Source: Longitalea arenae
Lineage (GTDB): Bacteria; Bacteroidota; Bacteroidia; Chitinophagales; Chitinophagaceae
Direction: 5' to 3'
Assembly (NCBI RefSeq): GCF_016924755.1
Contig: NZ_JAFFJX010000017.1
Span: 1 to 64,000, forward strand
DNA: 64,000 nucleotides
Positions 7,342-15,784 of this stretch are shown in pieces. Every line of letters begins with the position of its first letter. Position 1 is the stretch's first letter. A program made the position numbers and the translations under genes. The notes under the pieces were generated by a model, which was not told the origin of the DNA, did not search any database, and saw only the letters and a program-made list of their open reading frames with translations.

Positions 7342-8115
7342 ATGATAAAGATCGCAACCTATAATATAAATGGCATCAATGGCCGTTTGCCTGTACTGCT
7401 TCGCTGGCTTAAGGAAGCCAGGCCCGATATCGTTTGTTTACAGGAGCTGAAAGCGCCTGCTGACCGGTTTCCAAAAGCAGCCATTGAGGCCGCAGGTTAT
7501 CAGGCTATCTGGCATGGACAAAAAGCGTATAACGGTGTGGCCATTCTTTCCCGTTCCTGGCCGATACAGGAGCTCAGGCGGCAATTGCCGGGCGATAAAA
7601 CAGATGATAGCTGCCGCTACCTGGAAGCAATTGTTGGTAAAATGGTGATCAGTTGCATCTATATGCCGAATGGCAACCCATACCCCGGGGAGAAATTTGA
7701 TTTTAAGGTGAAGTGGTTCAAAAGGCTTCACACACATGCAAAATCGCTATTGAAACACGATGTGCCTGTGTTGCTGGTGGGCGATTTTAATGTGATGCCT
7801 GCAGAACTGGACGTTTACAAACCCGAGAAGTATATAAATGATGCCCTTTTCAGAAAAGAGATCCGCGCCGCCTATGCGAAATTGCTGAAACAGGGGTACA
7901 CCGACGCATTGCGCACATTATTTCCGACGGAAAGGATTTATACTTTCTGGGATTATCTACGATTCGCCTGGGAACGCAATGCCGGGCTCAGGCTCGATCA
8001 TTTTCTGCTGAGCCAACACCTTACCAGCCGCTTACGCCAGGGTGGCGTTGATAAACATGTAAGGGGTTGGCAGAAAGCAAGTGATCATGCACCGGCCTGG
8101 ATAGCATTGCGGTGA
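7342..8115 (+). CDS. xth: Exodeoxyribonuclease III / AP endonuclease
   Basis: 257 residues, the normal ExoIII length. Family motifs are complete: IATYNINGINGR at the N-terminus, CLQELKA with metal-binding Glu35, VGDFNVMP at about 146-153, LRLDHFLLS, and the terminal SDHAP with the catalytic His. The enzyme cuts at abasic sites and degrades from 3' ends in base excision repair, in the cytoplasm. The GTATG start at 7342 is preceded closely by the upstream gene's terminator, leaving little room for a separate promoter, so some read-through may be needed. Confidence 0.92.
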   Translation: MIKIATYNINGINGRLPVLLRWLKEARPDIVCLQELKAPADRFPKAAIEAAGYQAIWHGQKAYNGVAILSRSWPIQELRRQLPGDKTDDSCRYLEAIVGKMVISCIYMPNGNPYPGEKFDFKVKWFKRLHTHAKSLLKHDVPVLLVGDFNVMPAELDVYKPEKYINDALFRKEIRAAYAKLLKQGYTDALRTLFPTERIYTFWDYLRFAWERNAGLRLDHFLLSQHLTSRLRQGGVDKHVRGWQKASDHAPAWIALR

Positions 8116-8188
8116 ATGAAAAAGCAATTGGCGAATAGAGAGTGGCGAGTAGGGAAATCAGAAAAGATAGTGAGTAACGGATAAAGCC

Positions 8189-8223
8189 CTACCAGCTTTT
8201 TACCACTGACTACCAGCTTTTAC
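8189..8223. repeat. Short direct repeat between convergent genes
   Basis: CTACCAGCTTTTTA is repeated 20 bases later as CTACCAGCTTTTA. The second copy runs into the stop codon of the minus-strand gene. The preceding bases (about 8131-8155) also hold the near-repeats GGCGAATAG and GGCGAGTAG. No terminator hairpin is evident, so the function is unknown. Confidence 0.4.
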
Positions 8224-8897
8224 TGTATTCCCAATATCGGCTTACAGGCGATGAATTTATCGATCAGCGCCGGGCAGTAGGCGCCTTCAAATTCACCAAA
8301 GCCCATTACAAATGCGGGCGCCGGCATGAAAAAACGGATCGCATTCGTTACTTCTTCCAGGTACTCCGTTGCATAACCATTGGTAATTCTGCTGGAATTG
8401 ATCGCCGTTTCAAAGTAGGGCGACTGATCCTCTGATCTTAACACCAGGAACGGTATAATAAAGGGAATATATTTACTTAATGCCGGATTGGCTTCGTAAG
8501 TCAGCCTGGTATCGGGCCAGATGTTCAGCTCATTAAAAGCAGGAGAGGCACTGGTTGTATAAACAGCCCGCTCGTTTTTCATCATTCTGAAGATTTCATC
8601 CTTATTGCTTTTGATGGCCATCTTAATGTAGGCATCCGTCCAGGTGGTAACCCCTTTGGCATTGATCGTAAAATAAGGATGAAGCGAGTTGGTGATGCAT
8701 ACGCCACCGATATTTCCTATTACCAGCTGGTACAGGTTATGAAAGCCCTGCATGTCATGCGAGCTGCGATTGGGATCGTTTGAAAACCCGTAGAGATAAT
8801 AAAAACGAAAGTCGTCAAGTTCCAGCTGGGTTCTTTCGGCATATGGGACAGATACGGTCTCTTCCTTAGCCTTTTTAAAAATACTTAATAAAGCCAT
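8220..8897 (-). CDS. Conserved-looking cytoplasmic protein of unknown function
   Basis: 225 residues, no signal peptide and no membrane helix. I do not recognise the family. Visible features are a charged N-terminus (FKKAKEE), an aromatic region LDDFRFYYLYGFSND, and a hydrophobic patch YIPFIIPFLVLRSEDQSPYF. The codon use and length support a real gene. It is convergent with exonuclease III and is probably a single-gene unit, as the nearest gene upstream on its strand lies beyond a divergent gene. Confidence 0.65.
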   Translation of the reverse strand: MALLSIFKKAKEETVSVPYAERTQLELDDFRFYYLYGFSNDPNRSSHDMQGFHNLYQLVIGNIGGVCITNSLHPYFTINAKGVTTWTDAYIKMAIKSNKDEIFRMMKNERAVYTTSASPAFNELNIWPDTRLTYEANPALSKYIPFIIPFLVLRSEDQSPYFETAINSSRITNGYATEYLEEVTNAIRFFMPAPAFVMGFGEFEGAYCPALIDKFIACKPILGIQ

Positions 8898-9264
8898 GGT
8901 TTTTCTAGTTGGATTTTATATAATACGTAAATATACAAGATGTATTGTATTGAAGCAAGCATAAAAAGCGGCTAAAGGGCTACTGTAGCGCTTTGCAGGC
9001 TGTTCGAAAGGGTTAGAAATGGGAGGAAGATGCTATGGGCAGCTAATATCCAAGATGCGTTTTTAGCAGTTAAACGCCCGGAAATGTGCTATAACCGGGC
9101 GTATTTCTTCGATAAACGGAAACGGAGGATACCAGTGAATAACTTTATTTTGAAGTGCTTCTAAAAATTCGATTAATTTTTGAAAATGTTGTTAAAAAAC
9201 GTTAACGGACAAGTGTTACGCTGCAAATGGATCCGCCGATAATTATTAAGTTCGTCTAAAAATT
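8898..9264. other. Intergenic region with one hairpin
   Basis: About 367 bp, and AT-rich next to the unknown gene, where its promoter should lie. The only clear structure is ACGCCCGG (9074-9081) pairing with CCGGGCGT (9095-9102), an 8-bp perfect stem with a 13-base loop and only a short T-tract on either side. No supported open frame. Confidence 0.5.
9074..9107. terminator. Possible weak bidirectional terminator hairpin
   Basis: A perfect 8-bp GC-rich stem with a 13-base loop, followed by ATTTC on the plus strand and by TTT on the minus strand. It stands alone between two divergent genes, which makes a terminator role uncertain; an operator or mRNA structure is also possible. Confidence 0.35.
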
Positions 9265-11220
9265 ATGGCGAGGGCAGTATCCAGACGTAATTTTATTCTC
9301 ACCGCAAGTGGCCTGGCAGTGGCCACCGCCCGGATCAACCGCCTGATGGCTGCTACGAATACTGCGCGGCAGGAGGATGAAGGGGACCTGTATCCGCTCA
9401 GCCAATCTCTTTCGGCTACCTGGGCCAGCACACTGCTTGGCCTGCAATTACAGGATGCGGCGCCTTCCCGTTTCGGCGGCATCCGTTGCCCCGGCACCGA
9501 ACGCATCCACGGCCGCATTGGCGACACCATCTATCCCTTTATGCATATGGCCCGCCGCACAGGCGATAACCGTTATCTCGACGCATCTGTACAACTTTTT
9601 CGCTGGATGGAAGCTAATGTGAGCCAGCCCGACGGGTCGTGGCTGAACGAAATAAACGACAAATGGAAAGGCACCACCGTTTTTACTGTCATTGCCCTTT
9701 GCGAAGCATTGCGTTTTCATGGCGAACTGATGGAGCCAAACTTTAAAAACGCCTTGCACGAGAGGCTCAGCAAGGCCGGCGAGTGGATCAACGCCAATGT
9801 TACCATAGATTACGGCAATATCAATTATCCCATAGCGGCATCGTATGCATTATCACTGCTCGGTACTATTCAGGATAAACCTGCGCACAGGAAAAAAGGC
9901 CGGTTGCTGGTGCAGCAGGCAATGAAATTCTTTACCCGCAAAGACCGTTTTATTTTTGGGGAAGGCACACCTTATTATCAGCCCAGCAGGAAAGGTTCTT
10001 ATTCCGTTGATCTGGGTTACAATGTAGAAGAGTCACTGCCTTCCCTGGCATTATACGGATTATTGAATAAAGAGGAAGAAATTCTGCAACGGGTCACTGC
10101 TTCTTTACAAACGCACATGGAATTTTTGCTGCCCGATGGTGGTTGGGACAATAGCTGGGGAACGCGCAATTATAAATGGACTTACTGGGGGAGCCGCACT
10201 TCCGACGGTTGTCAGCCTGCTTATGCCTTGCTGGCCTACCGCGATCTCCGTTTTTACCGGGTGGCCGTAAAGAATACCCTGTTATTGCAACAGTGCACCA
10301 TCGATGGATTACTTGCCGGAGGTCCGCATTACAGCTCGCATAAAATACAGCCAGGTGTGCATCATACCTTCTGTCATTTAAAAGCACTAACAACCATCCT
10401 TGACCATGGCATTAATAACCATTACCGGGAGAAAACAACCATCCGGTCTGGTGGGCCCGCCGTTGAAACCCTCATTCCCCGGGAAACTGCCTACGGCCTG
10501 CGCTTTTTTAAAGACATTCAAACCTGGCTGGTGGCCACCGGTAAGTTCAGGGCCACTGTAACCGGTTACGACCGGGAATACAAGGCCATGCGCAACGGTC
10601 ATGCCTCCGGAGGGGCTTTGACCATGTTATGGCATGAACAAACCGGTCCGCTCCTCGTCGCCAGTATGAATGCCTACCAACTGGTGGAGGCTGGTAATAT
10701 GCAGGCAGATGCCGACCCCTTGTCGATGCCACTGACCTTCCGGGCCGAATTGACCGTTGGCGGCTTTACTTATATGAACATCTCTTACCTGGATGCAAAG
10801 ATCGATGCCAGTAAAGACGGCGATCGCATAGTCATAAAGACCAGTTCCAGGCTGGTAGATAAAGATCAGAATGATCCGCCTGAGGCGCCCGTCTATTGCC
10901 AGGCAGAATATGTATTTACACCGGAAAGGATCAGCGTCTCGCTTCAGTGCAAGAGCACAGCCCAGGCATATCTAAACGATGTTCGCATTGTCGTACCGGT
11001 GATTGCCGAATCAACAGAAACAGTGCAGCCTGTGGGGGAGAACCGGTTCCTTATCCATAAAAGCAAGGTGCTTGTGAGCATCAGTGCAGACCAGCCACTC
11101 AACCTTTTACCAACAACGGGTGAACGCCTTTTCAATTTTGTACCGGGGCTGGAAGCTGTTCCTTTTGTCATCCCTGAGCCAGAGGGAACGATCGTGTTTG
11201 GTATTCGTGATTATGTGTAG
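9265..11220 (+). CDS. Tat-exported alpha/alpha-toroid protein, putative polysaccharide-active enzyme
   Basis: 651 residues. The N-terminus SRRNFILTASGLAVATA (residues 6-22) is a twin-arginine signal, so the protein is exported folded. Residues about 40-430 are helix-rich with repeated aromatic patterns (YPFMHMARRTGDNRYL, VEESLPSLALYGLL, DGGWDNSWGTRNYKW). These suggest a six-hairpin toroid as in polysaccharide lyases and unsaturated glucuronyl hydrolases. Residues about 440-651 look like the beta-sandwich that follows such toroids in heparinase-like enzymes. I cannot place it in a defined family or assign a catalytic residue. It has a GH18 gene as its convergent neighbour. Confidence 0.65.
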   Translation: MARAVSRRNFILTASGLAVATARINRLMAATNTARQEDEGDLYPLSQSLSATWASTLLGLQLQDAAPSRFGGIRCPGTERIHGRIGDTIYPFMHMARRTGDNRYLDASVQLFRWMEANVSQPDGSWLNEINDKWKGTTVFTVIALCEALRFHGELMEPNFKNALHERLSKAGEWINANVTIDYGNINYPIAASYALSLLGTIQDKPAHRKKGRLLVQQAMKFFTRKDRFIFGEGTPYYQPSRKGSYSVDLGYNVEESLPSLALYGLLNKEEEILQRVTASLQTHMEFLLPDGGWDNSWGTRNYKWTYWGSRTSDGCQPAYALLAYRDLRFYRVAVKNTLLLQQCTIDGLLAGGPHYSSHKIQPGVHHTFCHLKALTTILDHGINNHYREKTTIRSGGPAVETLIPRETAYGLRFFKDIQTWLVATGKFRATVTGYDREYKAMRNGHASGGALTMLWHEQTGPLLVASMNAYQLVEAGNMQADADPLSMPLTFRAELTVGGFTYMNISYLDAKIDASKDGDRIVIKTSSRLVDKDQNDPPEAPVYCQAEYVFTPERISVSLQCKSTAQAYLNDVRIVVPVIAESTETVQPVGENRFLIHKSKVLVSISADQPLNLLPTTGERLFNFVPGLEAVPFVIPEPEGTIVFGIRDYV

Positions 11221-11221
11221 T

Positions 11222-12331
11222 TTATTTTGCAGAAACCGGCGAGGCGCCTTTTAGCGTTGTGCTAATGGCATTTAATAACTGCTGCTGGTGATCATCCTGC
11301 CGCAGTTCCCAGATCAACAAGCCATTTAACCCTTTATCCATGGCATACCTTGTTTTATGGGCAACGGAACGCGCATCGTCGAATGTAGCAAACAGTCTTG
11401 TTGCAGGATTGAAAGCATAAGGCACTTTGGCGGCCTCATCCCAATAAGTGGTAAAGCCATTCTTGGCAGTAAATCGCTGCGCATAGCTTTTAAATACAGC
11501 AAAACCGTTGAACTTGGCGGGCCGGTATAAACCATGGTCATTGGTATCGGCTGTTATATAGGTGCGTGCATAAAAGGCCGCCCCGATAACCACCTTATTG
11601 CGTGCAATGCCTAAGGAATCCAGAAAGCGGATGGTGTTATCTATAGAAATCGTTTGAAACGGTGTAGCATACAAAGCCGCATGATGACCGGTAAAAGGGC
11701 TCTTTCTGTTCACCATATCGTAGGACATTAAATGTACCCGGTCAACCAGTGACATTACTTCTTTCCATGCTATAGAGTTATAAAGGTATTCCGGGAAAAC
11801 ACCGGCTGCAAAGCTCAACTCATAACGTTTGCCCAACACCTCCCGCACGGCTTTGATCAGTTCAGTGAAATTTTGTTTATCGGCAGAACTGTAAGCATGT
11901 CCTGCCGGTCCTTCATCGATGGAAGGATATTCCCAATCGATATCGATGCCATCCAGCTGATACTGCTGTAATATCGCCAATACCGATTCGGCGAAAGCCT
12001 TTCGGTTGGCGGGCACCGCAAAAATATCGGAGCAGGTTTTACAACCACCCCAGCCACCAAAGGCGAGCGCCACTTTTAAATGCGGGTTCTTTTTCTTTAA
12101 TGAAACCAGTTTCTTCAAAATACTGCCGGCAGCAGCACTCACATGCAGGCGGTTATTTTTTAGCAAAGCAAAACTGTAAATAATATGTGTAAGCGACTGT
12201 ATATCGTAGCGATCAATTTCAGCGCCATTACCGCTGTAATAAGCTATAACAGAAAAGCGCCGGCGGGTGGTATCCGCTGCTTCACCGGATAAGCAATAAC
12301 CAATGCCAAGCAACAATAATAAAAACCGCAT
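11222..12331 (-). CDS. GH18 chitinase-family glycosidase
   Basis: 369 residues with a signal peptide (MRFLLLLLGIGYCLSGEAA). The catalytic motif DGIDIDWE is at residues 127-134, with the acid Glu134 and the DxxDxDxE pattern intact. Other GH18 landmarks are VALAFGGWGG (88-96), the VHLMSYDM strand and the late GLLIWELRQDD Trp-containing strand. The Cys pair in GCKTC is unusual but not family-breaking. The expected role is hydrolysis of chitin or of N-acetylglucosamine glycans with retention via substrate assistance, in the periplasm or outside the cell. No binding module is attached. Its stop is 1 bp from the stop of the convergent toroid gene. Confidence 0.9.
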   Translation of the reverse strand: MRFLLLLLGIGYCLSGEAADTTRRRFSVIAYYSGNGAEIDRYDIQSLTHIIYSFALLKNNRLHVSAAAGSILKKLVSLKKKNPHLKVALAFGGWGGCKTCSDIFAVPANRKAFAESVLAILQQYQLDGIDIDWEYPSIDEGPAGHAYSSADKQNFTELIKAVREVLGKRYELSFAAGVFPEYLYNSIAWKEVMSLVDRVHLMSYDMVNRKSPFTGHHAALYATPFQTISIDNTIRFLDSLGIARNKVVIGAAFYARTYITADTNDHGLYRPAKFNGFAVFKSYAQRFTAKNGFTTYWDEAAKVPYAFNPATRLFATFDDARSVAHKTRYAMDKGLNGLLIWELRQDDHQQQLLNAISTTLKGASPVSAK

Positions 12332-12509
12332 GATGTACCCACTTTAAATTCCTGTGCCAGCTATTTCAAGGATGCAGGGCGCCATTTTCTGCAAAATGAA
12401 AGGCTGCATTTAAGAGTCTTTTCCTGGTGAAACAGGGACATAAAAAACGGGAAAAACACCTCTTTTTATGAAAGCTAATTTGTGTAATATCGAAAAGCAG
12501 CCTTGGAAA

Positions 12510-12528
12510 GATTTAAACTTTTTAAATC
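12510..12528. promoter_or_regulatory. Perfect palindrome just upstream of the NACHT gene start
   Basis: GATTTAAA (12510-12517), a 3-base spacer, and TTTAAATC (12521-12528) form a perfect inverted repeat that ends 6 bases before the ATG at 12535. At this position it overlaps any ribosome-binding site. It could be a repressor operator or an RNA hairpin limiting translation. Confidence 0.45.
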
Positions 12529-12534
12529 GCAAGT

Positions 12535-15384
12535 ATGAAATTAAATAGAAGCTATAAGATAGTATTACTGTTCGCTGTTTTAATACTCCTCATTTTTATA
12601 GCTAAATCATGGTTTTCTTCACCGGAAATGCCTGCGCGGCTGGGAAATGCTTATTATCTGATTGCCGGATTGATAGCAATGCTGGGATTTGTTTACAAGC
12701 TTTTTAAGGATCAGATCGATCTTCGCGTATCTGTTTTTTTAAAAGGGCAGAATAAGGAAACCTTATTACAGGCAATAGAAGATGAAAAAGAATACCTGAA
12801 CAATCTTTTTTCCAGGCTGAATGGTGAGTTACCCTGGGAAATTAAAAAATTCGCTGAACTGGAAGCGCTGAATTCGGGCATAGAGCCTTATGGCAGAAAA
12901 AGTAAAACGCGTAAAAAGAAATCCTGGTTAAAAGGCAGATCCGAATTGATGGAAGAACAGCTGCGGTCAAAGGTCTCTATCAGGGCTTACCTGGAAAGGG
13001 AAGTAGTTAAGGGTGGCGCTTTAATGCTTAAAGGTGAACCTGGTTCCGGCAAATCCATGATGGCGAGGCGCTTTACGGCAGACATGGCTCAAAAAGCCCT
13101 CAATGAAAAGTGGTCATTCGAGCCGCTGCTGCCGGTGTTTATTTCCCTGAATGCCTATAACGCCGTTGACACAAAAGGAGAACCAATCGCTTTTTTCGAT
13201 TTCATCAGGGATCACCTTAAAACGGAATATCAGTTTGCCGATTATATTGTCAATAATCTTAAGAAGCTGTTAAGTAAGGGCCGGATAATATTAGTGCTGG
13301 ACGGGCTCAATGAAATGCCGGCAGATGATAACGTCAAAAGAATAAAGAACATCGAGCATTTCTTTGGCAAAGATTATCCACGGATCAAATGTCTTATCAC
13401 CTGCCGCAATATTCAGTTTACGTCTGTTGACTATAAGACACTTGAGATAAATGAACTCAGCAATGAACAGATACAGAAATTTATCGAGCTGTATTTAGGG
13501 AAAGAATGGGTTGAGCCTGTATTCGATCAGATCTCAGCATCCCATGGCATCGCATTCAAGCGATTCAGGAATCCCTTTATATTAAGGATCTATTTGCAAA
13601 GAGATACCAGACGAAGCGCTCCTGATTCGCTGGCAATGTTATATTCCGAATACATTAATGACAAGTTTGCCCAGTATGAAGACGAACAGTTTGAGCTCCT
13701 CAATAAATTAAAAAAGATCTCCTTCTGTATGTCAAATGAAGGGCTTTTTGCCGGTTATGCCGATATAAAGACCCTTAGCGAAAAATTAAATATTGATATT
13801 TCAGAAGATTTCTTAAAAAAATGCGCAAAAGTCAATATCATAGACCACTCCCTGCATGGGAAGTTCAGGTTTTATCACCAGATATTCCAGGAATATTTTT
13901 CTGCATTGGTGCTCGATGATCTCGCCAATAATGGAGAGAATTACGAGATGTACCTAAAATCACCTGCATGGGAAGAAATAGTGCTTGTATGGGGTGGCAT
14001 TGTGGAAGATCTGCAAATACTTTTGAAACAGGTGCTCGAAGAAAAAAAGGATATCCGGAAATTATGCCTCGCGCTGAAATTGTGTTCCGTTAATTCTGGA
14101 AAAATTGACCGGCAATCCGTTGATGATACAATTGAATTAACGCGAACCATTTTTGACGGGTATGAGATCATACCAAAGGTAGAAGCTTTAAAGGCCCTGG
14201 CCATGCTGGAGAACGAAAAGTCGATTGACATGATTGCATATACTTTATACACGTCAACCGGATGGATCAGGGAGCTTTGTATTCAGATCCTCGGAAAATC
14301 TGAAAGCGAGGCGGCCAAAGCGCAATTGAAGCTTTGCATGAAAGATGTAAAGTCCTTCGAAGCTTTCTTCCAGGCAAGGTATTTTTTGCCCTTTAATACC
14401 TGGCTATCGCTTTACATCAGAAGCCAGATGCGGGCGGAGGTATTGCTGCCCTTGTTAGACAGGATCTGGCAATTTGGGTTCCTCTTTATTCCGGTGCTTA
14501 TGGTGGGACTGATCTATAGGGGAGCGGTTTATACGAATCTCGATCCTTTTGTATTTGTGAGCAGGTGCAATGCGCTTATATTAGCTATTGCAGTGGCTTC
14601 CCTGGTCCGGAAGAATATTAAATATCTGCGCGAGGATAATATCCCACTGAACTTTCGATCTCTCAAATATATTATCGGAACAACCGAAATAGTGTTAATG
14701 GTGCTTATCATTTCCAGTTGGTTTTTTGGGCGCGAGACCCTTGAAACAGTTTTAGTCTTATTGTTCCTCGGGGCTTGCTATTATCTGGGATGGGTTATTT
14801 ACCTGTTGCTGAAGAATTGCCGGAACATCGCCCGCTTCATTACCGTTTTGATAAGGGAAGGTGGGTTTATAGGCATTCTGACCATTGTCATAAGCGCAGC
14901 CTTCTTATTCCAGGTCTATGGGCCGGCCTGGACAAAAGACATAAGTTTCGGCAGTACACCCTCGGAGGGTAAGAGTATCCAATCTCAGGTCAGATTTGAT
15001 TCGGTATCACGTTTTACAAACATAATGATCGACGTAAATGATGTGAAGACCCGGCATCTTGCACCGGTTGTAATAAAGATTGGCGGTACCATTGGTGTTA
15101 TGAGTATAATCGCTTACATCATAACTTGTTTTTATTATCTGCGCATTATTATGAGGTTACGCCGGTACCGGCAGCAGGGATCACAAGACGATATGGAAAC
15201 ACTGGTAGCCATGGTTACCCATCCCAGGCTTTGGCCTGCCATTAAAAAGTTTATTTTACGAAGGCTCCGCCGCCAGGCCCTGCCCTTATTATTGATCAAC
15301 CGGCTGGAGTCTTATAGAGACAGTGAGGATGATGTAATGAATGAATTGGAAAGAACTGTGTATGAGCTAAAACATACCCGCTGA
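12535..15384 (+). CDS. NACHT-domain NTPase with multiple membrane helices
   Basis: 949 residues. Two hydrophobic helices lie at the N-terminus (about 8-27 and 38-57), then a basic linker. The NACHT-type STAND NTPase follows, with Walker A GEPGSGKS (167-174), Walker B LVLDGLNE (253-260) and a sensor-like LITCRN strand. A helical region follows with a short HEAT-like part (about 545-615). About six further membrane helices lie between residues 646 and 875, and a charged helical tail ends the protein. NACHT proteins are signalling NTPases, and several bacterial members give phage defence; the C-terminal part is usually the sensor and the N-terminal part the effector. A membrane-embedded C-terminus is unusual. 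It is a single gene, divergent from GH18, with a palindrome at its start. Confidence 0.85.
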   Translation: MKLNRSYKIVLLFAVLILLIFIAKSWFSSPEMPARLGNAYYLIAGLIAMLGFVYKLFKDQIDLRVSVFLKGQNKETLLQAIEDEKEYLNNLFSRLNGELPWEIKKFAELEALNSGIEPYGRKSKTRKKKSWLKGRSELMEEQLRSKVSIRAYLEREVVKGGALMLKGEPGSGKSMMARRFTADMAQKALNEKWSFEPLLPVFISLNAYNAVDTKGEPIAFFDFIRDHLKTEYQFADYIVNNLKKLLSKGRIILVLDGLNEMPADDNVKRIKNIEHFFGKDYPRIKCLITCRNIQFTSVDYKTLEINELSNEQIQKFIELYLGKEWVEPVFDQISASHGIAFKRFRNPFILRIYLQRDTRRSAPDSLAMLYSEYINDKFAQYEDEQFELLNKLKKISFCMSNEGLFAGYADIKTLSEKLNIDISEDFLKKCAKVNIIDHSLHGKFRFYHQIFQEYFSALVLDDLANNGENYEMYLKSPAWEEIVLVWGGIVEDLQILLKQVLEEKKDIRKLCLALKLCSVNSGKIDRQSVDDTIELTRTIFDGYEIIPKVEALKALAMLENEKSIDMIAYTLYTSTGWIRELCIQILGKSESEAAKAQLKLCMKDVKSFEAFFQARYFLPFNTWLSLYIRSQMRAEVLLPLLDRIWQFGFLFIPVLMVGLIYRGAVYTNLDPFVFVSRCNALILAIAVASLVRKNIKYLREDNIPLNFRSLKYIIGTTEIVLMVLIISSWFFGRETLETVLVLLFLGACYYLGWVIYLLLKNCRNIARFITVLIREGGFIGILTIVISAAFLFQVYGPAWTKDISFGSTPSEGKSIQSQVRFDSVSRFTNIMIDVNDVKTRHLAPVVIKIGGTIGVMSIIAYIITCFYYLRIIMRLRRYRQQGSQDDMETLVAMVTHPRLWPAIKKFILRRLRRQALPLLLINRLESYRDSEDDVMNELERTVYELKHTR

Positions 15385-15784
15385 TCCCTTCCTTAGTAAA
15401 GTGAAAGCCTGCACGCGGCCCAAAACTAACCCATAAGCCATACCGTTAAAACACCTTTTTTTATGAACAGGAAAATTTATGTTCATAACGGTATAACATA
15501 TATGAAATAATTTACTATCTTGGCATTCCCTAATCGCTCATAAGCATTTTATTCAATTGATATCAATTTCCAGCCTGGTTTGAGCTTCGTTTAGTAACTG
15601 TCAACCCTTCCTGCGTTTTTCTAAAAAGGCTTCTGCATTATTGGTAATTAAATAAGACACCATACGCTTTTAATGATGTGGAGTTCAGATACCACTTTAA
15701 AAACGATCTGTCCTGCTGCAGATACCAGCGGGGGCAAATTCCGAAAAGCCATACGAGTAGGAGCAAACTATTAAAACATTTCAA
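15385..15784. other. Intergenic region with nested inverted repeats
   Basis: About 400 bp between the NACHT gene and the first orphan paralogue. No supported open frame. The clear structure is the nested inverted repeat at 15440-15494, described separately. A TATCTTGG near 15516-15525 loosely resembles the Bacteroidetes -7 box, but it differs from consensus. Confidence 0.5.
15440..15494. repeat. Nested inverted repeat
   Basis: Inner arms TTATGAAC (15461-15468) and GTTCATAA (15481-15488) are perfect with 12 bases between. Outer arms ATACCGTTA (15440-15448) and TAACGGTAT (15486-15494) are also perfect. On the right the two arms are fused, whereas on the left they are separated by a T-rich stretch. 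It may terminate the NACHT transcript or serve as a regulator site for the next gene. Confidence 0.5.
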
